In this document: in pieces, positions 33,335-42,782 of the stretch | Position numbering within the stretch: the first letter of the stretch is position 1 | How the letters are laid out: every line of letters starts with the position of its first letter | Source of the DNA: JBJMHZ01 sp045807125 | Lineage (GTDB): Bacteria > Actinomycetota > Actinomycetes > JAWWOL01 | NCBI GenBank assembly: GCA_045807125.1 | Contig: JBJMHZ010000045.1 | Coordinates: forward strand, 1 to 64,000 | Length of the DNA stretch: 64,000 bases | Direction of reading: 5' to 3' | Made by a program: the position numbers and the translations under genes | The notes under the pieces: model-generated | Database searches by the model: none | Told to the model about the DNA's origin: nothing | Seen by the model: the letters and a program-made list of their open reading frames with translations, nothing else

Positions 33335-36300
33335 TCATCCACGCAGCCGCAGGCCGCGAGGAGTGGCGTGGAAGCCGGCTGCGCGCAGCGCCGTGGCGAG
33401 CGGGCTCGCGAGGATGGCGTCGCCGTCCGCTCGCTCGACGGCCAGCTTGCCCAGTACGCCCTCGTGGACCGCCAGCGCGAGCGCGTCGACCGCGGGCCGC
33501 AGCTGCTCGGGGTCGTCATGGAACGTGAGCAGCGACTTGCCGCCGCGCTCGACGTACAGCGCCAGCTCGCCGTCGACCAGGATGACGAGCGCACCCGCCT
33601 TGCGACCCGGTCGGTGGCCGGTGGAGCCGCCGTCACCGACCCGCTCCGGCCACGGCAGGGCGGCGCCGTACGGGTTGGCCGGGTCGGTCGCCGCGAGCAG
33701 CAGCGCGCGGCTGACCTCGCCGGCGCGACGGCTCTCCCGCCAGCCGCCCGGCACCGGCGTCGCCCACGGATCGGGCGCTGGCGGGGACGGTGCGCGGGGG
33801 CCGCTCGGCGTCGCGAGGCTGCGCAACCGATCGACCGCACCGGGCAGCGCGAACTGCGCGGCTCCGAGGCCCTCCACGAAGTAGCCGCGACGCGCCTGCC
33901 CCGACTCCTCCATCGCGCGCAGGACGGGGTAGACGGCCGCGTAGCCACCCGGCACGTGCTCACCGGCGACCGCGCCCCTGGTCACCACCCCGTGCCGGTC
34001 CAGCAAGGACTCGGCGAGCGCATGCGCGCGCCGGGTGGGATCGGCCACCGGCTCGGGCAGCAACGACCATCGTCCGGCGACCACCGGTGGACCGGCCCGG
34101 GCGGGCAGGGCCGGTCGGCCGGGCCGGGCGTACCGCGAGCGCCCGGCCGTGCGGCGCCCGATGGGGGCCCCCGAGCGGCGCGCGCCGCCGATGCGGGCGC
34201 GCAGCGGGGCCGGGGTGTCGTTGGTGAGATGACCTGCCCACGCCAGGTCCCAGAGCGCCGTCACCAGCTCGGCGTCGACCACCGTGCCCAGCCGTCGGTG
34301 CACCGACTCGCTCAGCGCGCGGAAGAACAGCGCCTGCCCGTCGGCCAGGGCGTCGAGCACGGCCTGGTGCAGCGGGGTCGCGACGGCCTCCGCGACCGGC
34401 ACGGCGAGGAGCAACGGGGCGACGTCGGCCAGCAGCAGGGTGACCCATCCGTCGTTCCCCGGCAGGGCGCCCGCCCCGGCCCACAGCACCTCGCCCGCCG
34501 CGCACAGCTCGTCGAGCACGCTGGGGGAGTAGTCGGCGACGCGGCCCGCCAGGACGAGCGGCTCCAGCGCGGACGCGGGGACGCTGACTCCCTGCAGCTG
34601 CTCCACCACCCGCAGCAGCCCGTCCGGGCCACGTGCCGCGCTCGGGCCCACTCCCTGCCAGGCGGCCAGGAACCGGCTGAGGGCGGCGACCGGCACCGGC
34701 TCGACCTCGTGCCGCAACCGGGCGAGCGACCGGCGCCTGATCGCGCGCAGCACCTCGGCGTCGCACCACTCCTGTCCGGTGCCGTCCGGCCGGAACTCCC
34801 CGTGCACGAGCCGTCCCGCGCTGCCGAGCCTCGCCAGGACGTCGGCGACCACGGCCTGGCCCAGCCCGAACCGGGTGGCCGCCTGCACGGCGACGAACGG
34901 CGCATGCGTGCGGGCATAGCGGCTGACCAGGTCGCCGAGCGGATCGTCGACCGGTTCGGTGAACGCCTCGGGAACGCCCACCGGCAATGCGGTGCCGAGC
35001 GCGTCACGGACCCGGCCCGCGTCCTCGATGGCGATCCAGCGCTCCTCGCCGGCGATGCGCACGCGCAGCGCTCGACGGGACTCCTCGAGCTCGTGCAGCC
35101 ATTGCGGCGTCGCTCCACGCTCCATCGCCTCGGCGGTGGAGAGGTCGCCGACGAGGCGGAGCAGGTCGGCGACGCCCTCGACGTCGCGCGCCCGCCGATC
35201 GTCGAGCACCCGTTGCAGCTCGCGCTCGATCTCGACGAGGACCTCGAGATCGATCAGCTCGCGCAGCTCGGCCTGCCCGAGCAGCTCGGCCAGCAAGCTC
35301 GTGTCGACCGACAGCGCGGCGGCCCGGCGCTCGGCCAGCGGTGCGTCCCCCTCGTAGAGGAACGCCGCCACGTAGCCGAAGAGCATCGAGCGGGCGAAGG
35401 GGCTCGGGACCGGTGTCTCCACCTCCACGAAGCGCACCCGCCGCGCCTCCACGTCGCGCATCAGCGCGGTGAGACCGGGCACGTCGAACACGTCCTGCAG
35501 GCACTCGCGCATCGTCTCGAGGACGATCGGGAAGCTCGGGTAGCGGCTGGCGATCCCGAGCAGCTGCGCGGATCTCTGCCGCTGCTGCCACAGTGGCGTG
35601 CGCTTGCCCGGCGTCCGGCGCGGCAGCAGCAGCGCGCGGGCGGCGCACTCGCGGAAGCGGGCGGCGAACAGCGCCGATCCGCCGACCTCCTGCTGCACGG
35701 CCTCGGCGATCTCGTCGGGCGCGAGCACGGCCAGCTCCGCCGGCGGTGCGGCGTCCATCTCCGGCAGGCGCAGGACGATGCCATCGTCGGCGTGCATCGG
35801 CTGCACGTCGACGCCGTACCGCTCTCGCATCCGCGCCGAGATCACGAGCGCCCATGGCGCGTGCACCTGCGCACCGAACGGGGAGTGGATGGCGACGCGC
35901 CAGTCGCCCAGCTCGTCCCTGAAGCGCTCGACCACGATCGTCCGGTCGTCGGGGACGTGCCCCGTTGCGGCACGTTGCTCGGTGAGGTAACCGACGAGGT
36001 TGCGCGCCGCCAGTTCGTCGAGACCCGCCGCCCGCGCTCGCTCGTGAGCGGCGGCGCCGTCCAGCGCGGCGAGCTCGCGGACGAACGCGCCGACCGCACG
36101 GCCGAGCTCGAGCGGGCGCCCCAGGGCGTCGCCGTGCCAGAACGGGAGCTTGCCCGGCAGCCCCGGTGCGGGCGTCACCAGCACCCGGTCGTGCGTGATG
36201 TCCTCGATGCGCCAGCTGCTGCTGCCGAGGGTGAAGACGTCGCCGACGCGCGACTCGTACACCATCTCCTCGTCGAGCTCGCCGACCCGGCTGCTCTTCT

Positions 36301-37969
36301 CGCCCACGAGGAAGACGCCGTAGAGCCCGCGATCGGGGATGGTCCCGCCGCTCGTCACCGCCAGCCGTTGCGCGCCCGGCCGCCCCGAGAGCCGTCCGCC
36401 GACGCGGTCCCACAGGATGCGCGGGCGCAGCTCGGCGAACTCGTCGCTCGGGTAGCGGCCGGCCAGCATGTCGAGCGTCGCCTCGAGCGCGGACTGCGGG
36501 AGCGTCGCGAACGGCGCGGCGCGACGGACCACCGTGCTGAGGTCGTCGACGGTCCACTCGTCCATCGCGACCATCGCGACGATCTGCTGCGCGAGCACGT
36601 CCAGCGGATTGCGCGGGAAGCTCATCTCCTCGATGGCCCCGGCGCGCATGCGCTCGGCGACCACGGCGGCCTGGACGAGGTCGCCGCGGTACTTGGGCAG
36701 CACCACGCCGCGGCTCACCGCGCCGACATGGTGGCCAGCCCGCCCGATGCGCTGCAGTCCGCTGGCGACGCTCGGCGGCGACTCCACCTGCACCACCAGG
36801 TCGACGGCGCCCATGTCGATGCCGAGCTCGAGACTGCTCGTGGCGACGACGGCCGGCAGCTCGCCTCGCTTGAGCGCCTCCTCGATCTCCTTCCGCTGCT
36901 CGCGGGACACGCTGCCGTGGTGGGCCCGGGCGATGACGGGCGGTGCGCCGTACGACTGGCCCGCCTGAGCCATCAGCTGGGCCGGAGCAGTGCCGTCGCG
37001 ATCGAGACCGTCGCCGTGCCGCTCGGCCGCGATCTCGTTGAGCCGTGCGGTCAGGCGCTCGGCGAGCCGGCGGGAGTTGACGAAGACGATCGTCGACCGC
37101 TCGCGCTCCACCATGTCGACGATGCGCTCCTCGACGGCCGGCCAGATGGAGGACGGGACCGGCCGCCCTTGCAGGGGCTCGTCGATGGGCGCATCGAGGC
37201 CGTCGGCATGGGCGGCCGCGGAGTCGCCCGGGTCCGCCATGTCCTCGACGGGCACGACGACATCGACGTCGATGACCTTGTCGGTCGGCGGCTGGACGAC
37301 CGAGACCGGATGCAGCCCACCCAGGAAGCGGGCGATCTCGTCGGCGGGGCGCACCGTCGCGGACAGCCCGACGCGCTGGGCCCGGCGGCCGATGAGCGCG
37401 TCGAGGCGCTCCAGGGTCACCGCGAGATGCGCGCCGCGCTTGGTGCCGGCGACGGCGTGCACCTCGTCGACGATGACCGTCTCGACCGAGCGCAGCGTCT
37501 CGCGGGCGCCGCTGGTCAGCAGCAGGAACAGCGATTCGGGGGTGGTGATGAGGATGTCGGGCGGCCGCCTGGCCAGCTGGCGGCGCTCCTCGGCAGGGGT
37601 GTCGCCGGTGCGCATCGCGACCGCGATGTCGGGGATCGGCAGGCCGAGCCGGGTCGCGGCCTGCCGGATGCCGGTCAGCGGCGCGCGCAGGTTGCGCTCG
37701 ACGTCGACGGCAAGGGCCTTGAGCGGCGACACGTACAGCACGCGGCAGCGCTGCCCGGCCTCGGCGGGCGGCGATGACGAGGCCAGCCGGTCGAGCGCCC
37801 ACAGGAAGGCGGCGAGGGTCTTGCCGGAGCCGGTGGGTGCGACGACCAGCGCGTCGCGCCCGGTGCTGATCACGTCCCACGCGCCGGTCTGCGCGGCCGT
37901 GGGCGCTGCGAACGCGGCGCCGAACCAGGTGCGGGTCGGCGCCGAGAAGCGGTCCAGCGCCCCTGGCAT
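33335..37969 (-). CDS. lhr: Large helicase-related protein Lhr
   Basis: 1544 residues, full length for bacterial Lhr. 3'-5' ssDNA translocase/helicase with a preference for RNA:DNA hybrids. Superfamily 2 motifs: Q-like PTAAQTGAW, Walker A APTGSGKT (44-51), YVSPLKALAVDV, ITTPESLFLLL, VDEVHA, GLSATV, then helicase domain 2 (VFVNSRRLAERL, HHGSVSREQRKEIEEALKRGEL, SSLELGIDMG, QRIGRAGH). A winged-helix/beta-barrel and a long C-terminal region complete it. GGAGGC immediately precedes the ATG. A 1716-codon plus-strand ORF across this gene is an antisense shadow. Confidence 0.96.
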   Translation of the reverse strand: MPGALDRFSAPTRTWFGAAFAAPTAAQTGAWDVISTGRDALVVAPTGSGKTLAAFLWALDRLASSSPPAEAGQRCRVLYVSPLKALAVDVERNLRAPLTGIRQAATRLGLPIPDIAVAMRTGDTPAEERRQLARRPPDILITTPESLFLLLTSGARETLRSVETVIVDEVHAVAGTKRGAHLAVTLERLDALIGRRAQRVGLSATVRPADEIARFLGGLHPVSVVQPPTDKVIDVDVVVPVEDMADPGDSAAAHADGLDAPIDEPLQGRPVPSSIWPAVEERIVDMVERERSTIVFVNSRRLAERLTARLNEIAAERHGDGLDRDGTAPAQLMAQAGQSYGAPPVIARAHHGSVSREQRKEIEEALKRGELPAVVATSSLELGIDMGAVDLVVQVESPPSVASGLQRIGRAGHHVGAVSRGVVLPKYRGDLVQAAVVAERMRAGAIEEMSFPRNPLDVLAQQIVAMVAMDEWTVDDLSTVVRRAAPFATLPQSALEATLDMLAGRYPSDEFAELRPRILWDRVGGRLSGRPGAQRLAVTSGGTIPDRGLYGVFLVGEKSSRVGELDEEMVYESRVGDVFTLGSSSWRIEDITHDRVLVTPAPGLPGKLPFWHGDALGRPLELGRAVGAFVRELAALDGAAAHERARAAGLDELAARNLVGYLTEQRAATGHVPDDRTIVVERFRDELGDWRVAIHSPFGAQVHAPWALVISARMRERYGVDVQPMHADDGIVLRLPEMDAAPPAELAVLAPDEIAEAVQQEVGGSALFAARFRECAARALLLPRRTPGKRTPLWQQRQRSAQLLGIASRYPSFPIVLETMRECLQDVFDVPGLTALMRDVEARRVRFVEVETPVPSPFARSMLFGYVAAFLYEGDAPLAERRAAALSVDTSLLAELLGQAELRELIDLEVLVEIERELQRVLDDRRARDVEGVADLLRLVGDLSTAEAMERGATPQWLHELEESRRALRVRIAGEERWIAIEDAGRVRDALGTALPVGVPEAFTEPVDDPLGDLVSRYARTHAPFVAVQAATRFGLGQAVVADVLARLGSAGRLVHGEFRPDGTGQEWCDAEVLRAIRRRSLARLRHEVEPVPVAALSRFLAAWQGVGPSAARGPDGLLRVVEQLQGVSVPASALEPLVLAGRVADYSPSVLDELCAAGEVLWAGAGALPGNDGWVTLLLADVAPLLLAVPVAEAVATPLHQAVLDALADGQALFFRALSESVHRRLGTVVDAELVTALWDLAWAGHLTNDTPAPLRARIGGARRSGAPIGRRTAGRSRYARPGRPALPARAGPPVVAGRWSLLPEPVADPTRRAHALAESLLDRHGVVTRGAVAGEHVPGGYAAVYPVLRAMEESGQARRGYFVEGLGAAQFALPGAVDRLRSLATPSGPRAPSPPAPDPWATPVPGGWRESRRAGEVSRALLLAATDPANPYGAALPWPERVGDGGSTGHRPGRKAGALVILVDGELALYVERGGKSLLTFHDDPEQLRPAVDALALAVHEGVLGKLAVERADGDAILASPLATALRAAGFHATPRGLRLRG

Positions 37970-38079
37970 GCCTCCAGTCTCGCGCGGACCACCGACAGTT
38001 TCCGCATCGAAGCCTGCGCCTCGGCCGTCACCAGCGCCGGGACCAGCGCCGGCACGGGCACCGGAAGGCCCGACCCGGT

Positions 38080-38085
38080 GATAAT
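38080..38085 (+). promoter_or_regulatory. -10 hexamer for leaderless DUF3046 gene
   Basis: GATAAT ends 6 nt before GTG 38092. It lies in the short divergent region with lhr. Confidence 0.5.
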
Positions 38086-38091
38086 GGACGT

Positions 38092-38286
38092 GTGCGACTG
38101 ACCGAGTTCTGGACGCGGATGCAGGGGCAGTTCGGGCCTGCGTACGCCGACTCGTACGCGCGCGACCAGGTGCTCGCCGAGCTGGGCGGGCGCACCGTGA
38201 TGGAGGCGCTCGACCAGGGCGACGACGTGAAGGTGGTCTGGCGCGCGGTGTGCCGGGCGGTAGACGTGCCGGTGCGAGACCGGTGA
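38092..38286 (+). CDS. DUF3046 family protein
   Basis: 64 residues. Matches the actinobacterial DUF3046 family found immediately upstream of recA: MRLTEFWTRMQGQFGPAYADSYARDQVLAELGGRT (family pattern of WxRM and the D-x-V-L-x-x-L-G-G-R-T segment), then EALDQGDDVKVVWRAVC. Function is unknown. It is small, soluble and partly acidic. Confidence 0.9.
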   Translation: MRLTEFWTRMQGQFGPAYADSYARDQVLAELGGRTVMEALDQGDDVKVVWRAVCRAVDVPVRDR

Positions 38287-38332
38287 GGGGCCTGACATGC
38301 GAGGCAGGGTACGGCGTGTCGCCCCATGATTT

Positions 38333-38354
38333 CGAACGTGTGTTCCCCTATTGT
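38333..38354 (+). promoter_or_regulatory. recA LexA box and -10
   Basis: CGAACGTGTGTTCC (38333-38346) matches the actinobacterial SOS box CGAACRNRYGTTYG at 13 of 14 positions. TATTGT (38349-38354) is a -10 two bases downstream, so LexA would cover the promoter spacer. The leader to recA is ~105 nt. GTATCCACA (38369-38377) resembles a DnaA box (8/9). Confidence 0.75.
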
Positions 38355-38466
38355 GGACGACACGAGCAGTATCCACAGGGGGCGGATGCCACTCGAAACC
38401 GTCGGCGTCGCCGCATAGCGTCCCCGGCGTCAGTACCGAAGCCGACGACCCGATCGGGGTGGCGAC

Positions 38467-39507
<1,041 letters not shown>

Positions 39508-39510
39508 CCG

Positions 39511-40083
39511 ATGATCGGCAGCAGGCGATCGGCCGTCGGCAGCGCGTCCCGGCGATCCGCCGACGGGGAGACCGATCCGGTCGAGGCCGCGCGCTCGCTC
39601 TGCCTGCAGCTGCTGACCGGCGCTCCGCGGACTCGAGCCCAGCTCGCTGCGGCGCTGAAGCGTCACGGCGTGCCGGCGGAGGCTGCCCAGACGGTGCTCG
39701 CCCGGCTCTCGGACGTCGGGCTGGTGGACGACCGGGCGTTCGCCGAGGCATGGGTCTCCTCGCGCCATCTCGGGCGAGGCCTCGGGCGGCGCGCGCTCAC
39801 CGCCGAGCTTCGCGTCCGCGGCGTGGACGACGGCACGATCACCGAGGCTGTCGGCGCCTTGAGCCCGGAGGGCGAGCGGGCCGCGGCGCGCGCGCTGGTC
39901 GATCGGCGGTTGAGCGGCACCGCCGCCCTGGCGCCGCAGGTCCGGCTGCGGCGACTGGCCGGGATGCTGATCCGGAAGGGATACCCGTCCGGCCTGGCCG
40001 TCGCGGTGGTCAGGGAGGCGCTGTCCGAGCAGGGGCAGCAGGTCGATGAGCCGGTCCTCGACGACGAGGATGCGCAAGGATGA
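39511..40083 (+). CDS. recX: Regulatory protein RecX
   Basis: 190 residues. Binds RecA filaments and modulates them. Three tandem three-helix repeats are visible: LCLQLLTGAPRTRAQLAAALKRHGV, LVDDRAFAEAWVSSR with the GRRALTAELRVRGV helix, and LAGMLIRKGYPSGLAVAVVREAL. ATG 3 nt after recA stop, so it is co-transcribed. Confidence 0.92.
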   Translation: MIGSRRSAVGSASRRSADGETDPVEAARSLCLQLLTGAPRTRAQLAAALKRHGVPAEAAQTVLARLSDVGLVDDRAFAEAWVSSRHLGRGLGRRALTAELRVRGVDDGTITEAVGALSPEGERAAARALVDRRLSGTAALAPQVRLRRLAGMLIRKGYPSGLAVAVVREALSEQGQQVDEPVLDDEDAQG

Positions 40084-40134
40084 GGAGGGGACGGCGGCCT
40101 TGCCGGGAACCGGCCGGACGCCCGGCACGTCTGC

Positions 40135-40177
40135 TTGCTGGTGACTCGGTGCCCGCCTAGCCTCAGCGGGCGCACCG
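40135..40177 (+). promoter_or_regulatory. Promoter and overlapping hairpin between recX and rny
   Basis: TTGCTG (40135-40140), a 17-nt spacer and TAGCCT (40158-40163) form a good housekeeping-type promoter, giving a ~125-nt rny leader. The same DNA forms a hairpin (GCCCGC 40151-40156 / GCGGGC 40166-40171, extended by CGGT/ACCG) with the -10 in the loop; this could end the recA-recX message. Confidence 0.55.
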
Positions 40178-40296
40178 GATGGTGCGGCTGTCATGAGGGG
40201 TCGGCCCGGCGCTTGGGTCGGAGCATCGTGCGCGACGCGTGACCACGGTGACGGGCCGGTGCACGGCCGGGCGCCCGACCGGAAGGGAGGCTCCCC

Positions 40297-41919
40297 GTGA
40301 GCACCATCGAGATCGCGGTGCTGTGCGCGGCGGTCGTTCTCGTCGGCATCGTCGTGGTGCTCGCGGTGGTCATCCTGCGCCGCACGGCAGCGGTGCCCGG
40401 CGGCTACGACGAGCTGGCCGCTTCGCAGCAGATGGCCTCGATCAGCGAGAGCCGGGCGCGGGCCGATGCGGAGGTCGCCGCCATGCGGCGGGCGGCCGAG
40501 GCAGACGCCGAGGCGATCCGCCGTCAGGCGCAGGTCGAGGCCGGCAAGGCCGCGCTCGACGCGCGCCGGGCCACCGACGACGAGCTGCGCGCGCTCAAGG
40601 AGGAGGGCCACCAGCTCCGGCTCGACCTCGAGCGGCGCGAGCAGCGGATCGCCGAGCGAGAGGAGCGGCTGGACGCCGAGGCCGGCCGGCTCCAGCAGCT
40701 CGAGCGCGACCTCGCGGGGCAGGAGGCCGAGATCGCCCGCCGGCGAGCCGAGCTCGTCGACGTGCAGGAGGAGCGGCGGCTGATCCTGGAGCGCATCTCC
40801 GGCGTCACCGCGGCCGAGGCCAAGGTCGAGCTGGTCCGCGACATCGAGAACCAGGCCAAGCGCGAGGCCGCCATCATGGTCCGCGACGTGGAGGCCGAGG
40901 CCAAGGAGACGGCCGACCAGCGGGCTCGCAAGATCATCACGGTGGCGGTGCAGCGGCTGGCGAGCGAGCAGACGGCGGAGTCGGTCGTCAGCGTCCTGCA
41001 CCTGCCGAGCGACGACATGAAGGGCCGCATCATCGGGCGCGAGGGCCGCAACATCCGGGCCTTCGAGCAGGTGACCGGCGTCAACCTCATCATCGACGAC
41101 ACGCCAGAGGCGGTGCTGCTGTCCTGCTTCGATCCGGTGCGCCGCGAGATGGCCCGGCTCACGCTGGACAAGCTGGTGGCCGACGGGCGCATCCATCCGC
41201 AGCGCATCGAGGAGATCCACGAGCGCAGCCGGGTCGAGGTCGAGCAGCTCTGCGTGCGGGCCGGTGAGGACGCCCTCGTCGAGCTGGGCCTCACCGACAT
41301 GCACCCCGACCTGATCACGCTGCTCGGCCGGCTGCGCTACCGGACGTCGTACGGGCAGAACGTCCTTGGTCACCTGGTCGAGTCGGCGCACCTGGCCGGC
41401 ATGATGGCGGCCGAGCTGCGCCTGCCGGTGCCGCTGCTGAAGCGCTGCACGGTCCTGCACGACATCGGCAAGGCGCTCACCCACGAGGTGGAGGGCAGCC
41501 ACGCCCTGATCGGGGCCGAGGTGGCCAGGCGCTACGGCGAGCACGAGGACGTCATTCACGCGATCGAGGCGCATCACAACGAGGTCGAGGTCCGGACCGT
41601 GGAGGCGGTGCTCACCCAGGCAGCCGATGCGATCAGCGGCGGGAGACCGGGCGCGCGCCGGGAGAGCCTCGAGTCGTACGTCAAGCGGCTCGAGCGGCTG
41701 GAGGAGATCGCGACCAGCAAGCCGGGCGTGGAGAAGGTCTTCGCGATGCAGGCCGGCCGCGAGCTGCGGGTCATGGTGCTGCCCGATCAGGTGGACGACA
41801 TCCAGGCGCAGGTGATCGCCCGCGACATCGCCAAGGAGATCGAGGAGGAGCTCACCTACCCGGGGCAGATCCGGGTGACCGTCGTGCGCGAGTCGCGGGC
41901 CGTCGAGCACGCGCGCTGA
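40297..41919 (+). CDS. rny: Ribonuclease Y
   Basis: 540 residues. Membrane-anchored endoribonuclease that starts mRNA decay. N-terminal membrane helix (~4-28), a long charged coiled coil (~45-190), KH domain (GRIIGREGRNIRAFEQVTGV), HD domain with HDIGKALTHEVEGSH and AIEAHHNEVE, and the C-terminal YPGQIRVTVVRESRAVEHAR segment. Start GTG with AAGGGAGG upstream. RNase J is also encoded in this window, so two initiating nucleases coexist. Confidence 0.95.
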   Translation: MSTIEIAVLCAAVVLVGIVVVLAVVILRRTAAVPGGYDELAASQQMASISESRARADAEVAAMRRAAEADAEAIRRQAQVEAGKAALDARRATDDELRALKEEGHQLRLDLERREQRIAEREERLDAEAGRLQQLERDLAGQEAEIARRRAELVDVQEERRLILERISGVTAAEAKVELVRDIENQAKREAAIMVRDVEAEAKETADQRARKIITVAVQRLASEQTAESVVSVLHLPSDDMKGRIIGREGRNIRAFEQVTGVNLIIDDTPEAVLLSCFDPVRREMARLTLDKLVADGRIHPQRIEEIHERSRVEVEQLCVRAGEDALVELGLTDMHPDLITLLGRLRYRTSYGQNVLGHLVESAHLAGMMAAELRLPVPLLKRCTVLHDIGKALTHEVEGSHALIGAEVARRYGEHEDVIHAIEAHHNEVEVRTVEAVLTQAADAISGGRPGARRESLESYVKRLERLEEIATSKPGVEKVFAMQAGRELRVMVLPDQVDDIQAQVIARDIAKEIEEELTYPGQIRVTVVRESRAVEHAR

Positions 41920-41972
41920 CCCGGTCGGCCGCCCGCCTCTTCGGGCGCCGGGAAACGGGGCAGACCGCCAGC

Positions 41973-42743
41973 ATGCGCCGAGCAGTCGTGACGCCCCGCC
42001 CCGCCGGCTCACCGCCGCGAGCCCGCCGCCGGCTGCTCCTCGTCGTGCTGGGCGCGTCGCTGCTGGTGGTGCTGGCCGTCGTCGGCGCGGTCCTGGTCCG
42101 GGAGCAGAACGGGTTCGTCGTACGCCACGACCTCTCGATCGAGGCCGCCGCGCACCGCGCCGTCCTGGCGTCGCCGACGTTGCTGGCCGCCGCCCGCGCC
42201 GTGACTCACGCGGGCGACCCGCTGACCCGGTGGGTGATCGCCGCCGCGGTGGTCGCCTACCTCGCCTGGCGCCGGTCGTGGCGACTCACCGCGTTCTACG
42301 CCGGCGCCGTGCTGGGCGGCCTGGTGGTGGTCAACGTCATCAAGGGTGCGGTGGGCCGGCTGCGGCCGCAGCTCGACGCGCCGGTCGCGCACGCGGGCGG
42401 CCCGAGCTTCCCGTCCGGTCATGCGATGGGGGCGACGATCCTCTACGGGGGCCTCGTCCTGCTGGTGGCGCCGCTGCTCGCCCGCTGGGCCAGATGGCTC
42501 GTGATCGCGGTAGCTGCCCTGCTCGTGGCGGCCATCGCGGCCAGCCGGGTGCTGCTCGGCGTTCACTACCTGAGCGACGTCGTGGCCGGCTGCGCGCTCG
42601 GGCTCGCGTGGCTGGTCCTGACCGTCGGGGTCTTCCAGACCTGGCGGCAGGGCAGAGGAGAGCGCTTCGTCGCCGATCCGCTCGTCGAGGGCGTCGACCC
42701 GGCCGAGCAGGAGCAGCTGGGCGGCCGGCAGCGCACCGGCTGA
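41973..42743 (+). CDS. PAP2-type membrane phosphatase
   Basis: 256 residues with about five or six membrane helices. The three phosphatase motifs are intact: KGAVGRLRP, PSFPSGHAMG and SRVLLGVHYLSDVVAG. Such enzymes dephosphorylate undecaprenyl pyrophosphate, phosphatidic acid or PG-phosphate on the outer face; substrate undetermined. The N-terminus is basic and cytoplasmic, the C-terminus polar. Confidence 0.88.
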   Translation: MRRAVVTPRPAGSPPRARRRLLLVVLGASLLVVLAVVGAVLVREQNGFVVRHDLSIEAAAHRAVLASPTLLAAARAVTHAGDPLTRWVIAAAVVAYLAWRRSWRLTAFYAGAVLGGLVVVNVIKGAVGRLRPQLDAPVAHAGGPSFPSGHAMGATILYGGLVLLVAPLLARWARWLVIAVAALLVAAIAASRVLLGVHYLSDVVAGCALGLAWLVLTVGVFQTWRQGRGERFVADPLVEGVDPAEQEQLGGRQRTG

Positions 42744-42768
42744 CGCCACCCATGCGCCGCCGCAGCCG

Positions 42769-42774
42769 TACCCT
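42769..42774 (+). promoter_or_regulatory. -10 hexamer upstream of miaB
   Basis: TACCCT ends 8 nt before GTG 42783. No SD; likely leaderless or near-leaderless. Confidence 0.4.
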
Positions 42775-42782
42775 GGTACCTC

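Noticed and set aside
32627..37777. 1716-codon open frame on the plus strand opposite lhr
   Set aside because: Arg/Gly/His-rich antisense translation of high-GC coding DNA; the minus strand encodes a motif-complete Lhr helicase over the same bases.
40084..40296. Small RNA gene (for example 6C RNA) between recX and rny
   Set aside because: One good hairpin is present but not the paired C-rich loops of 6C RNA; a promoter/terminator reading explains it.
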